Below, piece by piece: positions 34,213 through 43,422 of a stretch of DNA of 64,000 nucleotides. A program made the translations under genes and the position numbers. The notes beneath the pieces were generated by a model, which saw only the letters and a program-made list of their open reading frames with translations, did not search any database and was not told the origin of the DNA. The DNA comes from Streptomyces sp. NBC_00459 (lineage in GTDB: Bacteria; Actinomycetota; Actinomycetes; Streptomycetales; Streptomycetaceae): the NCBI RefSeq assembly GCF_036013955.1, contig NZ_CP107903.1, forward strand, positions 4,960,001-5,024,000. The letters run 5' to 3'. Numbering within the stretch: the stretch's first letter is position 1; each line of letters begins with the position of its first letter.

Positions 34213-35325
34213 TCACCCTTCCTCGGGCGACCGCGGAGGACTGACCGTCGTACGCGGCGGACGGCGCTGCGAGGACGTCCGCACGATCAGTTCGGTCGGT
34301 ATCACCTGCTCGACCGGCATGTCCGAGTCGAGGTTCTCGATGGCGTCGATCAGGAGCTGGACCACCGCCGTGCCGATGCGGCGCGGCTTCAGGGAGAGGG
34401 TGGTGATCGGCGGCTCCGTGGTGGCGTACACCGTGGACTCGCTGCAGCAGACCAGCAGGAGGTCCTCCGGGACGCGCAGGCCGTAGCGGCGGGCCGCGGC
34501 CAGCAGGTCGGTGCCGTTCGGGTCGAAGAGGCCGTAGACGGCGTCCGGGCGGTCCGGGCGGGCCAGCAGCCGATCGGCGGCAACGGCGCCCGCACACGGG
34601 TCGTGGGCCGGGTAGGACTCGTACACCGGGTCCTGGCCGACCCGCTCGCACCAGTGCAGGTACGCCGTGGTCGAGAGATGGGTGTAGGTGTCGGTGGACG
34701 TCCCCGTCAGCAGGCCGATGCGGCGGGCGCCGGCGTCGGCCAGGTGGTCGAGGATGCCCAGGACCGCCGCTTCGTGGTCGTTGTCGACCCACGCGGTGAC
34801 CGGGAGCGAGCCGGCCGGGCGGCCGTCGGAGACGACGGGCAGCCCCTGCCGGACGAGTTCGGTGACCACCGGGTCATGGTCGGACGGGTCGATGACGACC
34901 GTGCCGTCCAGGGCGACGTTCGACCACACGTCATGGCGCGAGGTCGCGGGGAGGATGACCAGGGCGTAGCCCCGGGCGAGGGCGGCCGAGGTGGCAGCCC
35001 TCGCCATCTCCGCGAAGTACGCGAACTCGGTGAAGGTGAAAGGTTCATCCCCGTATGTCGTCACGGTCAGACCGATCAGCCCGGACTTGCCGGTACGGAG
35101 GGTTCGGGCCGCGGCCGACGGGCGGTAGCCCAGCCGGTCCGCGACCTCACGGACATGGCGGCGGGTGGCGTCCGGGAGCCGGCCCTTTCCGTTGAGGGCG
35201 TCGGAGACGGTCGTGATCGAGACGCCGGCGGCGGCGGCCACGTCTCTGATGCCTGCCCGGCCCGGCCGACTGCCTCTTCGGGTTGTCTCCGCGCGGCTCA
35301 CCTGGTGCTTCCCTGCTGCTGTCAT
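34213..35325 (-). CDS. LacI/GalR-family transcriptional regulator
   Basis: 370 residues. The helix-turn-helix is GIRDVAAAAGVSITTVSDAL with the hinge LGYRPSAAARTLRTGKSGLI at about residue 65. A periplasmic-binding-like effector domain follows. The effector is usually a sugar or nucleoside, but no transport or catabolic operon adjoins it, so the target is unknown. It is divergent from the HisC-like gene over 460 bp. The ATG at 35325 has no strong ribosome site. Confidence 0.92.
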   Translation of the reverse strand: MTAAGKHQVSRAETTRRGSRPGRAGIRDVAAAAGVSITTVSDALNGKGRLPDATRRHVREVADRLGYRPSAAARTLRTGKSGLIGLTVTTYGDEPFTFTEFAYFAEMARAATSAALARGYALVILPATSRHDVWSNVALDGTVVIDPSDHDPVVTELVRQGLPVVSDGRPAGSLPVTAWVDNDHEAAVLGILDHLADAGARRIGLLTGTSTDTYTHLSTTAYLHWCERVGQDPVYESYPAHDPCAGAVAADRLLARPDRPDAVYGLFDPNGTDLLAAARRYGLRVPEDLLLVCCSESTVYATTEPPITTLSLKPRRIGTAVVQLLIDAIENLDSDMPVEQVIPTELIVRTSSQRRPPRTTVSPPRSPEEG

Positions 35326-35788
35326 GGCGAGCCGATAGTAGGGCTCATGCGGTGGGGTAGTGCGGACGCATATGCAGCCGTTGACAGGCACGTTTCTGCA
35401 TGGTCAAAAGCGATCAACTGCCTTAGAAAAGAAGCCAGTTGAACGATATTACTGCCCTACCTGACTTGTCGGCGCACATAGGCCTGCCAAGTGACCGATG
35501 TTTCGAAGAGGTCTCAACTCACCTCTACGGGGGATGCGCGCCACGGCGTGAGCCACCAGCGCGTGCCGAGAAGCGCAATGCGCCCCCCAATTCGTACAAC
35601 TTTGTACGGCGATACCCCTGATGCCTGTGGGGCAGGTGGTGTGGAAGCGCGGAGCGGGTCGGATGCTCTCGGACACGACCGACCCGTACGCAGTGACGCC
35701 GAATCCTCATAAGGTGAGAAGCATTGGTACCCGGGAACCGGCAGCGGGTGGCCGTGCTGAGCCGGTGGTGGTCACGAGGAGGACTGCG
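35326..35788. promoter_or_regulatory. Divergent control region between lacI-type and hisC-like genes
   Basis: A 463-bp gap without a supported gene. It holds an A/T-rich segment at 35395-35450, TTGACA at 35381-35386 and an inverted repeat CGTACAACTTTGTACG at 35593-35608 that could be an operator. No tRNA was found. Confidence 0.35.
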
Positions 35789-36868
35789 GTGAGCGAGACG
35801 AGCCCCAAGCTGCGAGCCGAGCTGGAGGGTATCCCCACCTACAAGCCGGGCAGGCCGGCCGCGGCGGGCGGGCCGGTGGCCTACAAGCTGTCCTCGAACG
35901 AGAACCCGTACCCGCCGTTGCCCGGCGTGCTGGAGACCGTGACAGCCGCGGCGGGGGCCTTCAACCGGTACCCGGACATGGCCTGCACGGAGCTCATGAG
36001 CGAGCTGGCAGAACGTTTCGCCGTGCCGGTCTCCCATATCGCCACCGGCACCGGCTCGGTCGGCGTCGCCCAGCAGTTGATCCAGTCCACCAGCGGGCCC
36101 GGCGACGAGGTGATCTACGCCTGGCGGTCCTTCGAGGCCTATCCGATCATCACGCAGATCAGCGGCGCCACGTCGGTCAAGGTCCCGCTGACACCGGGGG
36201 ACGTGCACGATCTCGACGCGATGGCGGACGCGATCACCGACCGGACCCGGCTGATCTTCGTCTGCAACCCCAACAACCCGACGGGGACGGTCGTACGGCG
36301 GGCCGAGCTGGAGCGGTTCCTGGACCGGGTGCCCGCCGACGTGCTGGTGGTGCTGGACGAGGCCTACAAGGAGTTCGTGCGCGACATCGAGGTGCCGGAC
36401 GGGGTCGTGCTCTACCGCGACCGGCCGAACGTCTGTGTGCTGCGGACCTTCTCCAAGGCGTACGGCCTTGCCGGGCTCCGGGTCGGCTTCGCGATCGCCC
36501 ACGAGCCGGTGGCGGCCGCGCTGCGCAAGACGGCGGTGCCCTTCGGGGTGAGCCAGCTGGCCCAGGACGCGGCGGTGGCCTCGCTGCGGGCCGAGGACGC
36601 GCTGTTGGGCCGGGTGGGTTCGCTGGTCTCGGAGCGCACGCGGGTGGTCGACGGTCTGCGCGGCCAGGGCTGGACGGTGCCCGAGACCCAGGCGAACTTC
36701 GTGTGGCTGCGGCTGGGGGAGCGCACGGTGGACTTCGCGGCGGTGTGCGAGCGGGCCGGGGTCGTCGTCCGGCCGTTCCCGGGTGAGGGGGTTCGTGTGA
36801 CGGTCGGTGAGACCGAGGCGAACGACGTCTTCCTGAAGGCCGCGGAGATGTTCCGCAAGGAGCTCTAG
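35789..36868 (+). CDS. HisC-like class I/II aminotransferase
   Basis: 359 residues. The PLP lysine lies in RTFSKAYGLAGLRVG, and NPNNPTGT and LDEAYKEF are fold-I signatures. It belongs to the histidinol-phosphate/aromatic aminotransferase group. Since the his operon is not here, an aromatic amino acid transaminase (Pat-type) role is as likely as HisC. The GTG at 35789 has GAGGAGG upstream. It is followed by a terminator before the cyd operon. Confidence 0.88.
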   Translation: MSETSPKLRAELEGIPTYKPGRPAAAGGPVAYKLSSNENPYPPLPGVLETVTAAAGAFNRYPDMACTELMSELAERFAVPVSHIATGTGSVGVAQQLIQSTSGPGDEVIYAWRSFEAYPIITQISGATSVKVPLTPGDVHDLDAMADAITDRTRLIFVCNPNNPTGTVVRRAELERFLDRVPADVLVVLDEAYKEFVRDIEVPDGVVLYRDRPNVCVLRTFSKAYGLAGLRVGFAIAHEPVAAALRKTAVPFGVSQLAQDAAVASLRAEDALLGRVGSLVSERTRVVDGLRGQGWTVPETQANFVWLRLGERTVDFAAVCERAGVVVRPFPGEGVRVTVGETEANDVFLKAAEMFRKEL

Positions 36869-36914
36869 AACAGCTCCTCCAGAACAGCTCGGAGCCTGTC
36901 CGGCGGACCATGTG

Positions 36915-36949
36915 CGGCACGTCACTCATAGCCGGTGACGTGCCGTTTT
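36915..36949 (+). terminator. Intrinsic terminator of the aminotransferase gene
   Basis: An 11-bp stem CGGCACGTCAC/GTGACGTGCCG with a 9-base loop, followed directly by TTTT. Confidence 0.85.
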
Positions 36950-37053
36950 GCTGTCCTGGCGGCCCTGAATCGCACGCTCCGGGGCGGCCGGAGGCTGTTT
37001 GGGCACCCCGCGTCTCCCGTCTCGAACGGGCATGCGCCATAATTGCTTGTGAA

Positions 37054-37069
37054 TGTGAACGCGTTCACA
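37054..37069. promoter_or_regulatory. Rex operator (ROP) of the cyd operon
   Basis: TGTGAACGCGTTCACA is a perfect 16-bp palindrome, matching the operator known for the NADH/NAD+ sensor Rex at S. coelicolor cydA. It lies 81 bp before the cydA start, with CATAAT just upstream as a possible -10. Rex would repress when NADH is low. Confidence 0.9.
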
Positions 37070-37150
37070 AGCGCGTCTCGTTTGTCCCTCTCGTGCGGGT
37101 CGGCGACCGGGACGGACCGCCGAAATGATCACGGCTCGTAAGGAGGAGAT

Positions 37151-38659
37151 GTGGACATCGCTCTGGCGCCGGAGACTCTGGCTCGTTGGCAGTTCGGCAT
37201 CACCACCGTCTACCACTTCCTGTTCGTCCCGCTGACGATCTCGCTGGCCGCGCTCACCGCCGGCCTGCAGACCGCCTGGGTGCGCACCGAGAAGGAGAAG
37301 TACCTCAAGGCCACCAAGTTCTGGGGCAAGCTCTTCCTGATCAACATCGCGATGGGTGTCGTCACCGGCATCGTGCAGGAGTTCCAGTTCGGTATGAACT
37401 GGTCCGACTACTCGCGCTTCGTCGGCGATGTCTTCGGCGCCCCGCTCGCCTTCGAGGCGCTGATCGCCTTCTTCTTCGAATCCACCTTCATCGGGCTGTG
37501 GATCTTCGGCTGGGACAAGCTGCCGAAGAGGATCCACCTGGCCTGCATCTGGATGGTCTCGATCGGCACGATCCTGTCGGCGTACTTCATCCTCGCGGCC
37601 AACTCCTGGATGCAGCACCCCGTCGGCTACCGGATCAACGAGAAGAAGGGGCGCGCCGAACTCACCGACTTCTGGCTGGTCCTCACCCAGAACACCGCGC
37701 TGACCCAGGTCTTCCACACCCTCACCGCGGCCTTCCTCACGGGTGGCGCCTTCATGGTCGGCATCGCCGCCTTCCATCTGACGCGCAAGAAGCACATCGA
37801 GGTGATGAAGACCTCGCTGCGGCTCGGCCTGGTCACCGTCGTCATCGGCGGTCTGCTCACCGCGGTCAGCGGTGACTTCCTCGGCAAGGTCATGTTCAAG
37901 CAGCAGCCGATGAAGATGGCCGCCGCCGAGGCGCTCTGGGACGGCGAGGCGCCCGCGCCCTTCTCCGTGTTCGCCTACGGCGACGTCGAGGCCGGCCACA
38001 ACAAGGTCGCCATCGAGATCCCGGGCCTGCTGTCCTTCCTGGCCAACGACGACTTCAGCTCGTACGTCCCCGGCATCAACGACGTCAACAAGGCCGAGCA
38101 GGAGAAGTTCGGGCCCGGCGACTACCGCCCCAACATCCCGGTCGCCTACTGGGGCTTCCGCTGGATGATCGGCTTCGGCATGACGTCCTTCGCGATCGGG
38201 CTCGCCGGACTCTGGCTGACCCGCAAGAAGTTCATGCTGCCGCAGCATCTGCGGGTCGGCGACGACGAGGTGCCGCACCTCTCGCTGCTCCCAGGGAAAG
38301 CACTCGGCCCGACGCTCACCAAGTGGTACTGGCGCATCGCGATCCTCACCCTGGGCTTCCCGCTGATCGCCAGCTCCTGGGGCTGGATCTTCACCGAGAT
38401 GGGCCGTCAGCCGTGGGTCGTGTACGGCATCTTCCAGACCCGGGACGCGGTCTCCCCCGGGGTCTCCCAATGGGAGATCCTCACCTCGATGATCGTCTTC
38501 ACCTCGCTCTACGCGATCCTCGCCGTCATCGAGGTCAAGCTCCTCGTGAAGTACGTCAAGGCCGGGCCGCCCGAACTGACCGAGGCCGACCTCAACCCGC
38601 CCACGAAGATCGGCGGCGACCCACAGGACGCCGACAAGCCGATGGCCTTCTCCTACTAG
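37151..38659 (+). CDS. cydA: Cytochrome bd ubiquinol/menaquinol oxidase subunit I
   Basis: 502 residues, nine membrane helices, with LARWQFGITTVYHFLFVP and the EFQFGMNWSDYSRFVG block containing heme ligands. It is the quinol-oxidising, heme-bearing subunit of the high-affinity terminal oxidase in the cytoplasmic membrane. The Q-loop is of the short type, as is common in Gram-positives. The start GTG at 37151 has AGGAGGAG 5 bases upstream. It is the first gene of cydA-cydB-cydDC and is under Rex control. Confidence 0.96.
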   Translation: MDIALAPETLARWQFGITTVYHFLFVPLTISLAALTAGLQTAWVRTEKEKYLKATKFWGKLFLINIAMGVVTGIVQEFQFGMNWSDYSRFVGDVFGAPLAFEALIAFFFESTFIGLWIFGWDKLPKRIHLACIWMVSIGTILSAYFILAANSWMQHPVGYRINEKKGRAELTDFWLVLTQNTALTQVFHTLTAAFLTGGAFMVGIAAFHLTRKKHIEVMKTSLRLGLVTVVIGGLLTAVSGDFLGKVMFKQQPMKMAAAEALWDGEAPAPFSVFAYGDVEAGHNKVAIEIPGLLSFLANDDFSSYVPGINDVNKAEQEKFGPGDYRPNIPVAYWGFRWMIGFGMTSFAIGLAGLWLTRKKFMLPQHLRVGDDEVPHLSLLPGKALGPTLTKWYWRIAILTLGFPLIASSWGWIFTEMGRQPWVVYGIFQTRDAVSPGVSQWEILTSMIVFTSLYAILAVIEVKLLVKYVKAGPPELTEADLNPPTKIGGDPQDADKPMAFSY

Positions 38660-38679
38660 GCCCAGGGAGCTGAATCGCC

Positions 38680-39684
38680 ATGCAACTTCACGACGTCTGG
38701 TTCGTCCTCATCGCCGTCCTGTGGATCGGCTACTTCTTCCTGGAGGGCTTCGACTTCGGGGTCGGCGTCCTCACCAAACTGCTCGCCCGCGACCGGGCCG
38801 AGAAGCGGGTCCTCATCAACACCATCGGGCCCGTCTGGGACGGCAACGAGGTGTGGCTGCTCTCGGCGGGCGGCGCGACCTTCGCCGCCTTCCCGGAGTG
38901 GTACGCCACTCTGTTCTCCGGCTTCTATCTGCCGCTGCTGCTCATCCTGGTGTGTCTGATCGTGCGGGGTGTCGCCTTCGAGTACCGGGTGAAGCGGCCC
39001 GAGGAGAACTGGCAGCGCAACTGGGAGACCGCGATCTTCTGGACCTCGCTGCTGCCCGCGTTCATGTGGGGTGTGGCCTTCGCCAACATCGTGCGCGGGG
39101 TGAAGATCGACGCGAACTTCGAGTACGTCGGAAATCTCGCCGACCTGCTCAACCCGTACGCCCTGCTGGGCGGCCTGGTCACCCTGTCGCTGTTCACCTT
39201 CCACGGCACGGTGTTCGTCGGCCTCAAGACAGTCGGGGACATCCGGGAACGGGCACGGAAGCTGGCGGTGCGCGTAGGACTCGTGGCCGCCGTCGTCGCG
39301 CTCGTGTTCCTGGGCTGGACCCAGGCCGACAAGGGTGACGGGGGCTCACTGGCCGCGGCGGTCGTCGCCGTGCTCGCCCTCGTCGCAGCGCTGGGGGCGG
39401 CGTGGAAGGGACGTGAGGGCTGGGCGTTCGCGTTCTCCGGGGTCACTATCGTGGCCGCCGTCGCGATGCTGTTCCTGACGCTCTTCCCGAACGTCCTGCC
39501 GTCCTCGCTCAGCGCCGACTGGAACCTCACGGTCACCAATGCCTCGTCGAGCCCGTACACGCTGAAGATCATGACGTGGTGCGCGGGGATCGCCACCCCC
39601 ATGGTCCTGCTCTACCAGGGCTGGACGTACTGGGTGTTCCGCAAGCGGATCGGCACGCAACACCTCGCCGAGGCCGCGCACTGA
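38680..39684 (+). CDS. cydB: Cytochrome bd oxidase subunit II
   Basis: 334 residues, about eight membrane helices. FFLEGFDFGVG near the N-terminus and WDGNEVWLLSAGGATFAAFP are the CydB signatures. It pairs with CydA to form the oxidase and starts 20 bp after cydA, so the two are cotranscribed. The 117-bp gap to cydDC contains a parS palindrome that could limit read-through. Confidence 0.96.
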   Translation: MQLHDVWFVLIAVLWIGYFFLEGFDFGVGVLTKLLARDRAEKRVLINTIGPVWDGNEVWLLSAGGATFAAFPEWYATLFSGFYLPLLLILVCLIVRGVAFEYRVKRPEENWQRNWETAIFWTSLLPAFMWGVAFANIVRGVKIDANFEYVGNLADLLNPYALLGGLVTLSLFTFHGTVFVGLKTVGDIRERARKLAVRVGLVAAVVALVFLGWTQADKGDGGSLAAAVVAVLALVAALGAAWKGREGWAFAFSGVTIVAAVAMLFLTLFPNVLPSSLSADWNLTVTNASSSPYTLKIMTWCAGIATPMVLLYQGWTYWVFRKRIGTQHLAEAAH

Positions 39685-39738
39685 TTCGGCTTTGCCCGCG
39701 CCGGAAATCCCTGTCCGCTCTGCGTCATCTCTGTCGGC

Positions 39739-39788
39739 GGGAGGTGGTTTCGCGATGTTTCACGTGAAACATCGCGAAACCACCTCCC
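39739..39788. other. parS nested in a 50-bp perfect palindrome
   Basis: The perfect parS 16-mer (39756-39771) is flanked by complementary 17-bp arms (GGGAGGTGGTTTCGCGA and its reverse complement). In mRNA it would form a 25-bp hairpin between cydB and cydDC, so it is both a ParB site and a likely attenuator or terminator inside the cyd operon. Confidence 0.9.
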
Positions 39789-39801
39789 TGGACCGAAGGG
39801 C

Positions 39802-42800
39802 ATGTTTCACGTGAAACCAATCGATCCACGCCTCCTCCGGTACGCCGGTGCAACCCGCCGTTTCCTGCTGGCGGTTGTCGGCCTCGGTGCAGTGGGTGCG
39901 GGGCTGGTCATCGCGCAGGCCATGCTCATCGCCGAGGTGGTGGTCGGAGCCTTCCAGCACGGACTGGCGGCCGCTGAACTCCGTACGCCCCTGCTGCTGT
40001 TGGTGGCCGTCGCCGGTGGTCGGGCGGTGGTCTCCTGGCTCACCGAGTTGGCCGCCCACCGCACGAGCGCGGCTGTGAAGTCGGAGCTGCGTGGGCGGTT
40101 GTTGGAGCGGTCCGTCGCGCTGGGGCCCGGATGGCTGAGCGGGCAGCGGACCGGTTCGCTGGTCGCCCTCGCCACGCGGGGGGTCGACGCGCTCGACGAC
40201 TACTTCTCGCGCTATCTGCCGCAGTTGGGGCTCGCGGTGGTGGTGCCCGTGGCCGTGCTGGCGCGGATCGTCACCGAGGACTGGGTGTCGGCCGCGATCA
40301 TCGTCGGGACCCTGCCGCTCATTCCGGTCTTCATGGTGCTGATCGGCTGGGCCACGCAGTCCCGGATGGACCGTCAATGGCGGCTGCTGTCACGGCTGTC
40401 GGGCCACTTCCTCGATGTCGTGGCCGGGCTGCCGACGCTGAAGGTGTTCGGCCGGGCCAAGGCGCAGGCCGAGTCGATCCGGCGCATCACCGGTGAGTAC
40501 CGGCAGGCCACGATGGGGACCCTGCGGATCGCCTTCATCTCGTCCTTCGCGCTGGAACTGCTGGCCACGCTGTCCGTGGCGCTGGTCGCGGTGACCATCG
40601 GTATGCGGCTCGTGCACGGCGAGATGGACCTGTACACCGGGCTCGTCGTTCTTGTCCTCGCGCCCGAGGCGTACCTGCCGCTGAGGCAGGTGGGCGCCCA
40701 GTTCCACGCGGCGGCCGAAGGGCTGGCCGCGGCCGAGGAGATCTTCGCCGTCCTGGAGACGGCGGTACCGGAATCCGGGACAGGGGCGGTTCCGGCGGGC
40801 GGGGTTGCCTTCGAAGGCGTGACGGTCCGGTATCCCGGGCGCTCGGTGGACGCGGTGGCGGACGCGTCCTTCGCTGTCGGGGCCGGCGAGACGGTCGCGC
40901 TCGTCGGGCCGAGCGGCGCGGGCAAGTCGACGCTGCTGCACGCGCTGCTCGGGTTCGTACGGCCGGCGGAAGGGCGGGTGTGCGTCGGGGGAGCCGATCT
41001 CGCCGGTATCGACCTGGAGCAGTGGCGTTCGCGGGTGGCCTGGGTGCCGCAACGGCCTCACCTGTTCGCCGGGTCGATCGCCGAGAACGTACGGCTGGCC
41101 CGGCCCGATGCCGACGACACCGCTGTACGGACGGCACTGGCCGACGCCGGTGCGCTGGAGTTCGTCGACGCGCTGCCCGACGGCATTCACTCGGCGCTCG
41201 GCGAGGACGGGGCCGGGCTCTCCGCCGGGCAGCGGCAACGGCTCGCGCTGGCCCGGGCGTTCCTCGCGGACCGGCCTGTGCTGCTGCTCGACGAGCCGAC
41301 GGCCGCGCTCGACGGGGAGACCGAGGCCGAGGTCGTGGCCGCCGTACGGCGCCTGGCCGTTGGACGGACGGTACTTCTGGTCGTGCACCGGCCGGCGCTG
41401 CTGGCGGTGGCGGACCGGGTGGTGCGGCTGGCGGAGGCCGCCCGCCCCGCTCGCCTGCCTGGGGCCGAGCAGGCCGGTGGTGCCCTCGGCGGCGACGAGT
41501 TTGTCGTGGGCGGTGGACAGTTCCCCGTGCCCGACGAGGAAGACCTGGTGGCCGGTGTTTCCGCGGGGCGACGTGGTGTGCTCGCGCGGGTGCGGGCCAT
41601 GTCCGGGGCCCGGCACGGGCGGTTCGGACTCGCGCTGCTGCTCGGGAGTCTCGCGCTCGGCAGTGCCGTCGGGCTCATGGCGACCTCCGGGTGGCTCATC
41701 TCGCGGGCCTCGCAGCAGCCGCCCGTGCTGTATCTGATGGTCGCCGTGACGGCCACACGGGCCTTCGGAATCGGGCGGGCCGTCTTCCGCTACGCCGAGC
41801 GGCTGGTGTCGCACGACGCCGTGCTGCGGATGCTGGCCGACACCAGGGTCGCCGTCTACCGGCGCCTGGAGCGGCTGGCGCCCGCCGGACTGCGGACGAC
41901 CCGGCGCGGGGACCTGCTGTCGCGGCTCGTCGCCGATGTGGACGCCCTCCAGGACTACTGGCTGCGCTGGCTGCTGCCCGCCGGGGCCGCCCTGGTCGTC
42001 TCCGCCGCCTCTGTCGGGTTCACCGCGTGGCTGCTCCCGGAGGCAGGGGCCGTGCTCGCCGCCGGGCTGCTCGCGGCCGGCGTAGGCGTACCCCTAGTGA
42101 CCAGTGCCGTGGCGCGGCGCGCGGAACGCCGGCTCGCCCCGGCCCGCGGGGCTCTCGCCACGCATGTGACCGATCTGCTCACCGGAACCGCCGAGGCGAC
42201 GGTCGCCGGCGCTCTGAACGGACGTACCGAGCAGGTGCGGCGGGCCGACTCCGCGCTCACCCGGATCGCCTCGCGCGCCGCCACCGCCACCGCGCTCGGC
42301 GACGGACTCACCGCGTTGCTGTCCGGAGTGACGGTCGCGGCCACCGCCCTCATGGGCGCCCGGGCGGTCACCGACGGGAGGCTCGACGGGGTGGTGATGG
42401 CGGTGGTCGTCCTCACTCCCCTGGCCGCCTTCGAGGCAGTCCTCGGACTGCCGCTCGCCGTGCGGTACCGGCAGCGGGTACGCAGGAGCGCGGAGCGGGT
42501 GTACGAGGTCCTGGACGTGCCCGAGCCCGTACGCGAACCCGAAGAGCCGCTCCCTGCGCCGCTGTCGCCGTTCCCGGTCGTCGTCGAGGGACTGGCCGCC
42601 CGCCATGCCGGACAGGACCGGGACGCGCTCACCCGCCTCGACCTCACCCTCCACGAAGGGCGCCGGATCGCCGTCGTCGGCCCGTCCGGGTCAGGCAAGA
42701 CGACGCTCGCGCAGGTACTCCTGAGGTTCCTGGACGCGGACGCCGGCTCCTACACGCTCGGTGGCGTGGACGCGTACGCGCTGGACGGCGACGACGTACG

Positions 42801-43413
42801 GCGGCTGGTCGGGCTGTGCGCCCAGGACGCCCACCTCTTCGACAGCTCCGTGCGCGAGAACATGCTGCTGGCGAAGAAGGACGCGACCGAGGACGACCTG
42901 CGGGCAGCCCTCGCGCGGGCACGGTTGCTGGACTGGGCCGAGTCGCTGCCCGACGGGCTCGACACGCTCGTCGGCGAGCACGGGGCGCGGCTGTCCGGCG
43001 GCCAGCGGCAGCGGCTGGCGCTCGCCCGGGCGCTGCTCGCGGACTTCCCGGTGCTGGTGCTCGACGAGCCCGCCGAACACCTCGACCTGCCGACCGCCGA
43101 CGCGCTCACCGCCGATCTCCTGGCCGCGACCGAGGGCCGTACGACACTGCTCATCACCCACCGGCTGGCCGGTCTCGGAGCCGTGGACGAGGTGATCGTG
43201 CTGGACGAGGGGCAGGTCGTGCAGCGGGGGACGTACGCGGAGCTGGTCGCCGTCGAGGGGCCGCTGCGGCGGATGGCGGAGCGGGAAGCGGAGTCCGAGC
43301 AGTTGGCGCTGGTGGCGGCGGTGCGTCAGTCCTCTGCTCGCCAGTCCCCGGCACCTCTGTTTGCCAGGGGAGGCGTAGCCGCTCGACTTTCGTGGACAAA
43401 CGGGAGTAATTAG
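39802..43413 (+). CDS. cydDC: Fused CydD-CydC ABC exporter
   Basis: 1203 residues: a CydD half (about 1-560) and a CydC half (about 590-1185) in one chain. Each has six membrane helices and an ATPase: Walker A with Lys375 (GPSGAGKST) and signature LSAGQRQ, then Walker A with Lys966 (GPSGSGKTT) and signature LSGGQRQ. It exports reduced thiols (cysteine/glutathione-type) or heme-related compounds and is required to assemble cytochrome bd. The ATG lies in a parS site; a GTG at 39811, in the same parS, is an alternative start (VKPIDPRLL). Confidence 0.93.
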   Translation: MFHVKPIDPRLLRYAGATRRFLLAVVGLGAVGAGLVIAQAMLIAEVVVGAFQHGLAAAELRTPLLLLVAVAGGRAVVSWLTELAAHRTSAAVKSELRGRLLERSVALGPGWLSGQRTGSLVALATRGVDALDDYFSRYLPQLGLAVVVPVAVLARIVTEDWVSAAIIVGTLPLIPVFMVLIGWATQSRMDRQWRLLSRLSGHFLDVVAGLPTLKVFGRAKAQAESIRRITGEYRQATMGTLRIAFISSFALELLATLSVALVAVTIGMRLVHGEMDLYTGLVVLVLAPEAYLPLRQVGAQFHAAAEGLAAAEEIFAVLETAVPESGTGAVPAGGVAFEGVTVRYPGRSVDAVADASFAVGAGETVALVGPSGAGKSTLLHALLGFVRPAEGRVCVGGADLAGIDLEQWRSRVAWVPQRPHLFAGSIAENVRLARPDADDTAVRTALADAGALEFVDALPDGIHSALGEDGAGLSAGQRQRLALARAFLADRPVLLLDEPTAALDGETEAEVVAAVRRLAVGRTVLLVVHRPALLAVADRVVRLAEAARPARLPGAEQAGGALGGDEFVVGGGQFPVPDEEDLVAGVSAGRRGVLARVRAMSGARHGRFGLALLLGSLALGSAVGLMATSGWLISRASQQPPVLYLMVAVTATRAFGIGRAVFRYAERLVSHDAVLRMLADTRVAVYRRLERLAPAGLRTTRRGDLLSRLVADVDALQDYWLRWLLPAGAALVVSAASVGFTAWLLPEAGAVLAAGLLAAGVGVPLVTSAVARRAERRLAPARGALATHVTDLLTGTAEATVAGALNGRTEQVRRADSALTRIASRAATATALGDGLTALLSGVTVAATALMGARAVTDGRLDGVVMAVVVLTPLAAFEAVLGLPLAVRYRQRVRRSAERVYEVLDVPEPVREPEEPLPAPLSPFPVVVEGLAARHAGQDRDALTRLDLTLHEGRRIAVVGPSGSGKTTLAQVLLRFLDADAGSYTLGGVDAYALDGDDVRRLVGLCAQDAHLFDSSVRENMLLAKKDATEDDLRAALARARLLDWAESLPDGLDTLVGEHGARLSGGQRQRLALARALLADFPVLVLDEPAEHLDLPTADALTADLLAATEGRTTLLITHRLAGLGAVDEVIVLDEGQVVQRGTYAELVAVEGPLRRMAEREAESEQLALVAAVRQSSARQSPAPLFARGGVAARLSWTNGSN
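39803..39818. other. parS site overlapping the cydDC start codon
   Basis: TGTTTCACGTGAAACC, with an exact 14-bp core. It overlaps the ATG at 39802, so the first codons of cydDC (MFHVKP) are parS sequence. Confidence 0.88.
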
Positions 43414-43422
43414 GCTCGTGGG

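Noticed and set aside
40980..43409. 809-codon plus-strand frame inside cydDC
   Set aside because: Arg-rich out-of-frame translation of the ABC exporter gene; no domain is recognisable.
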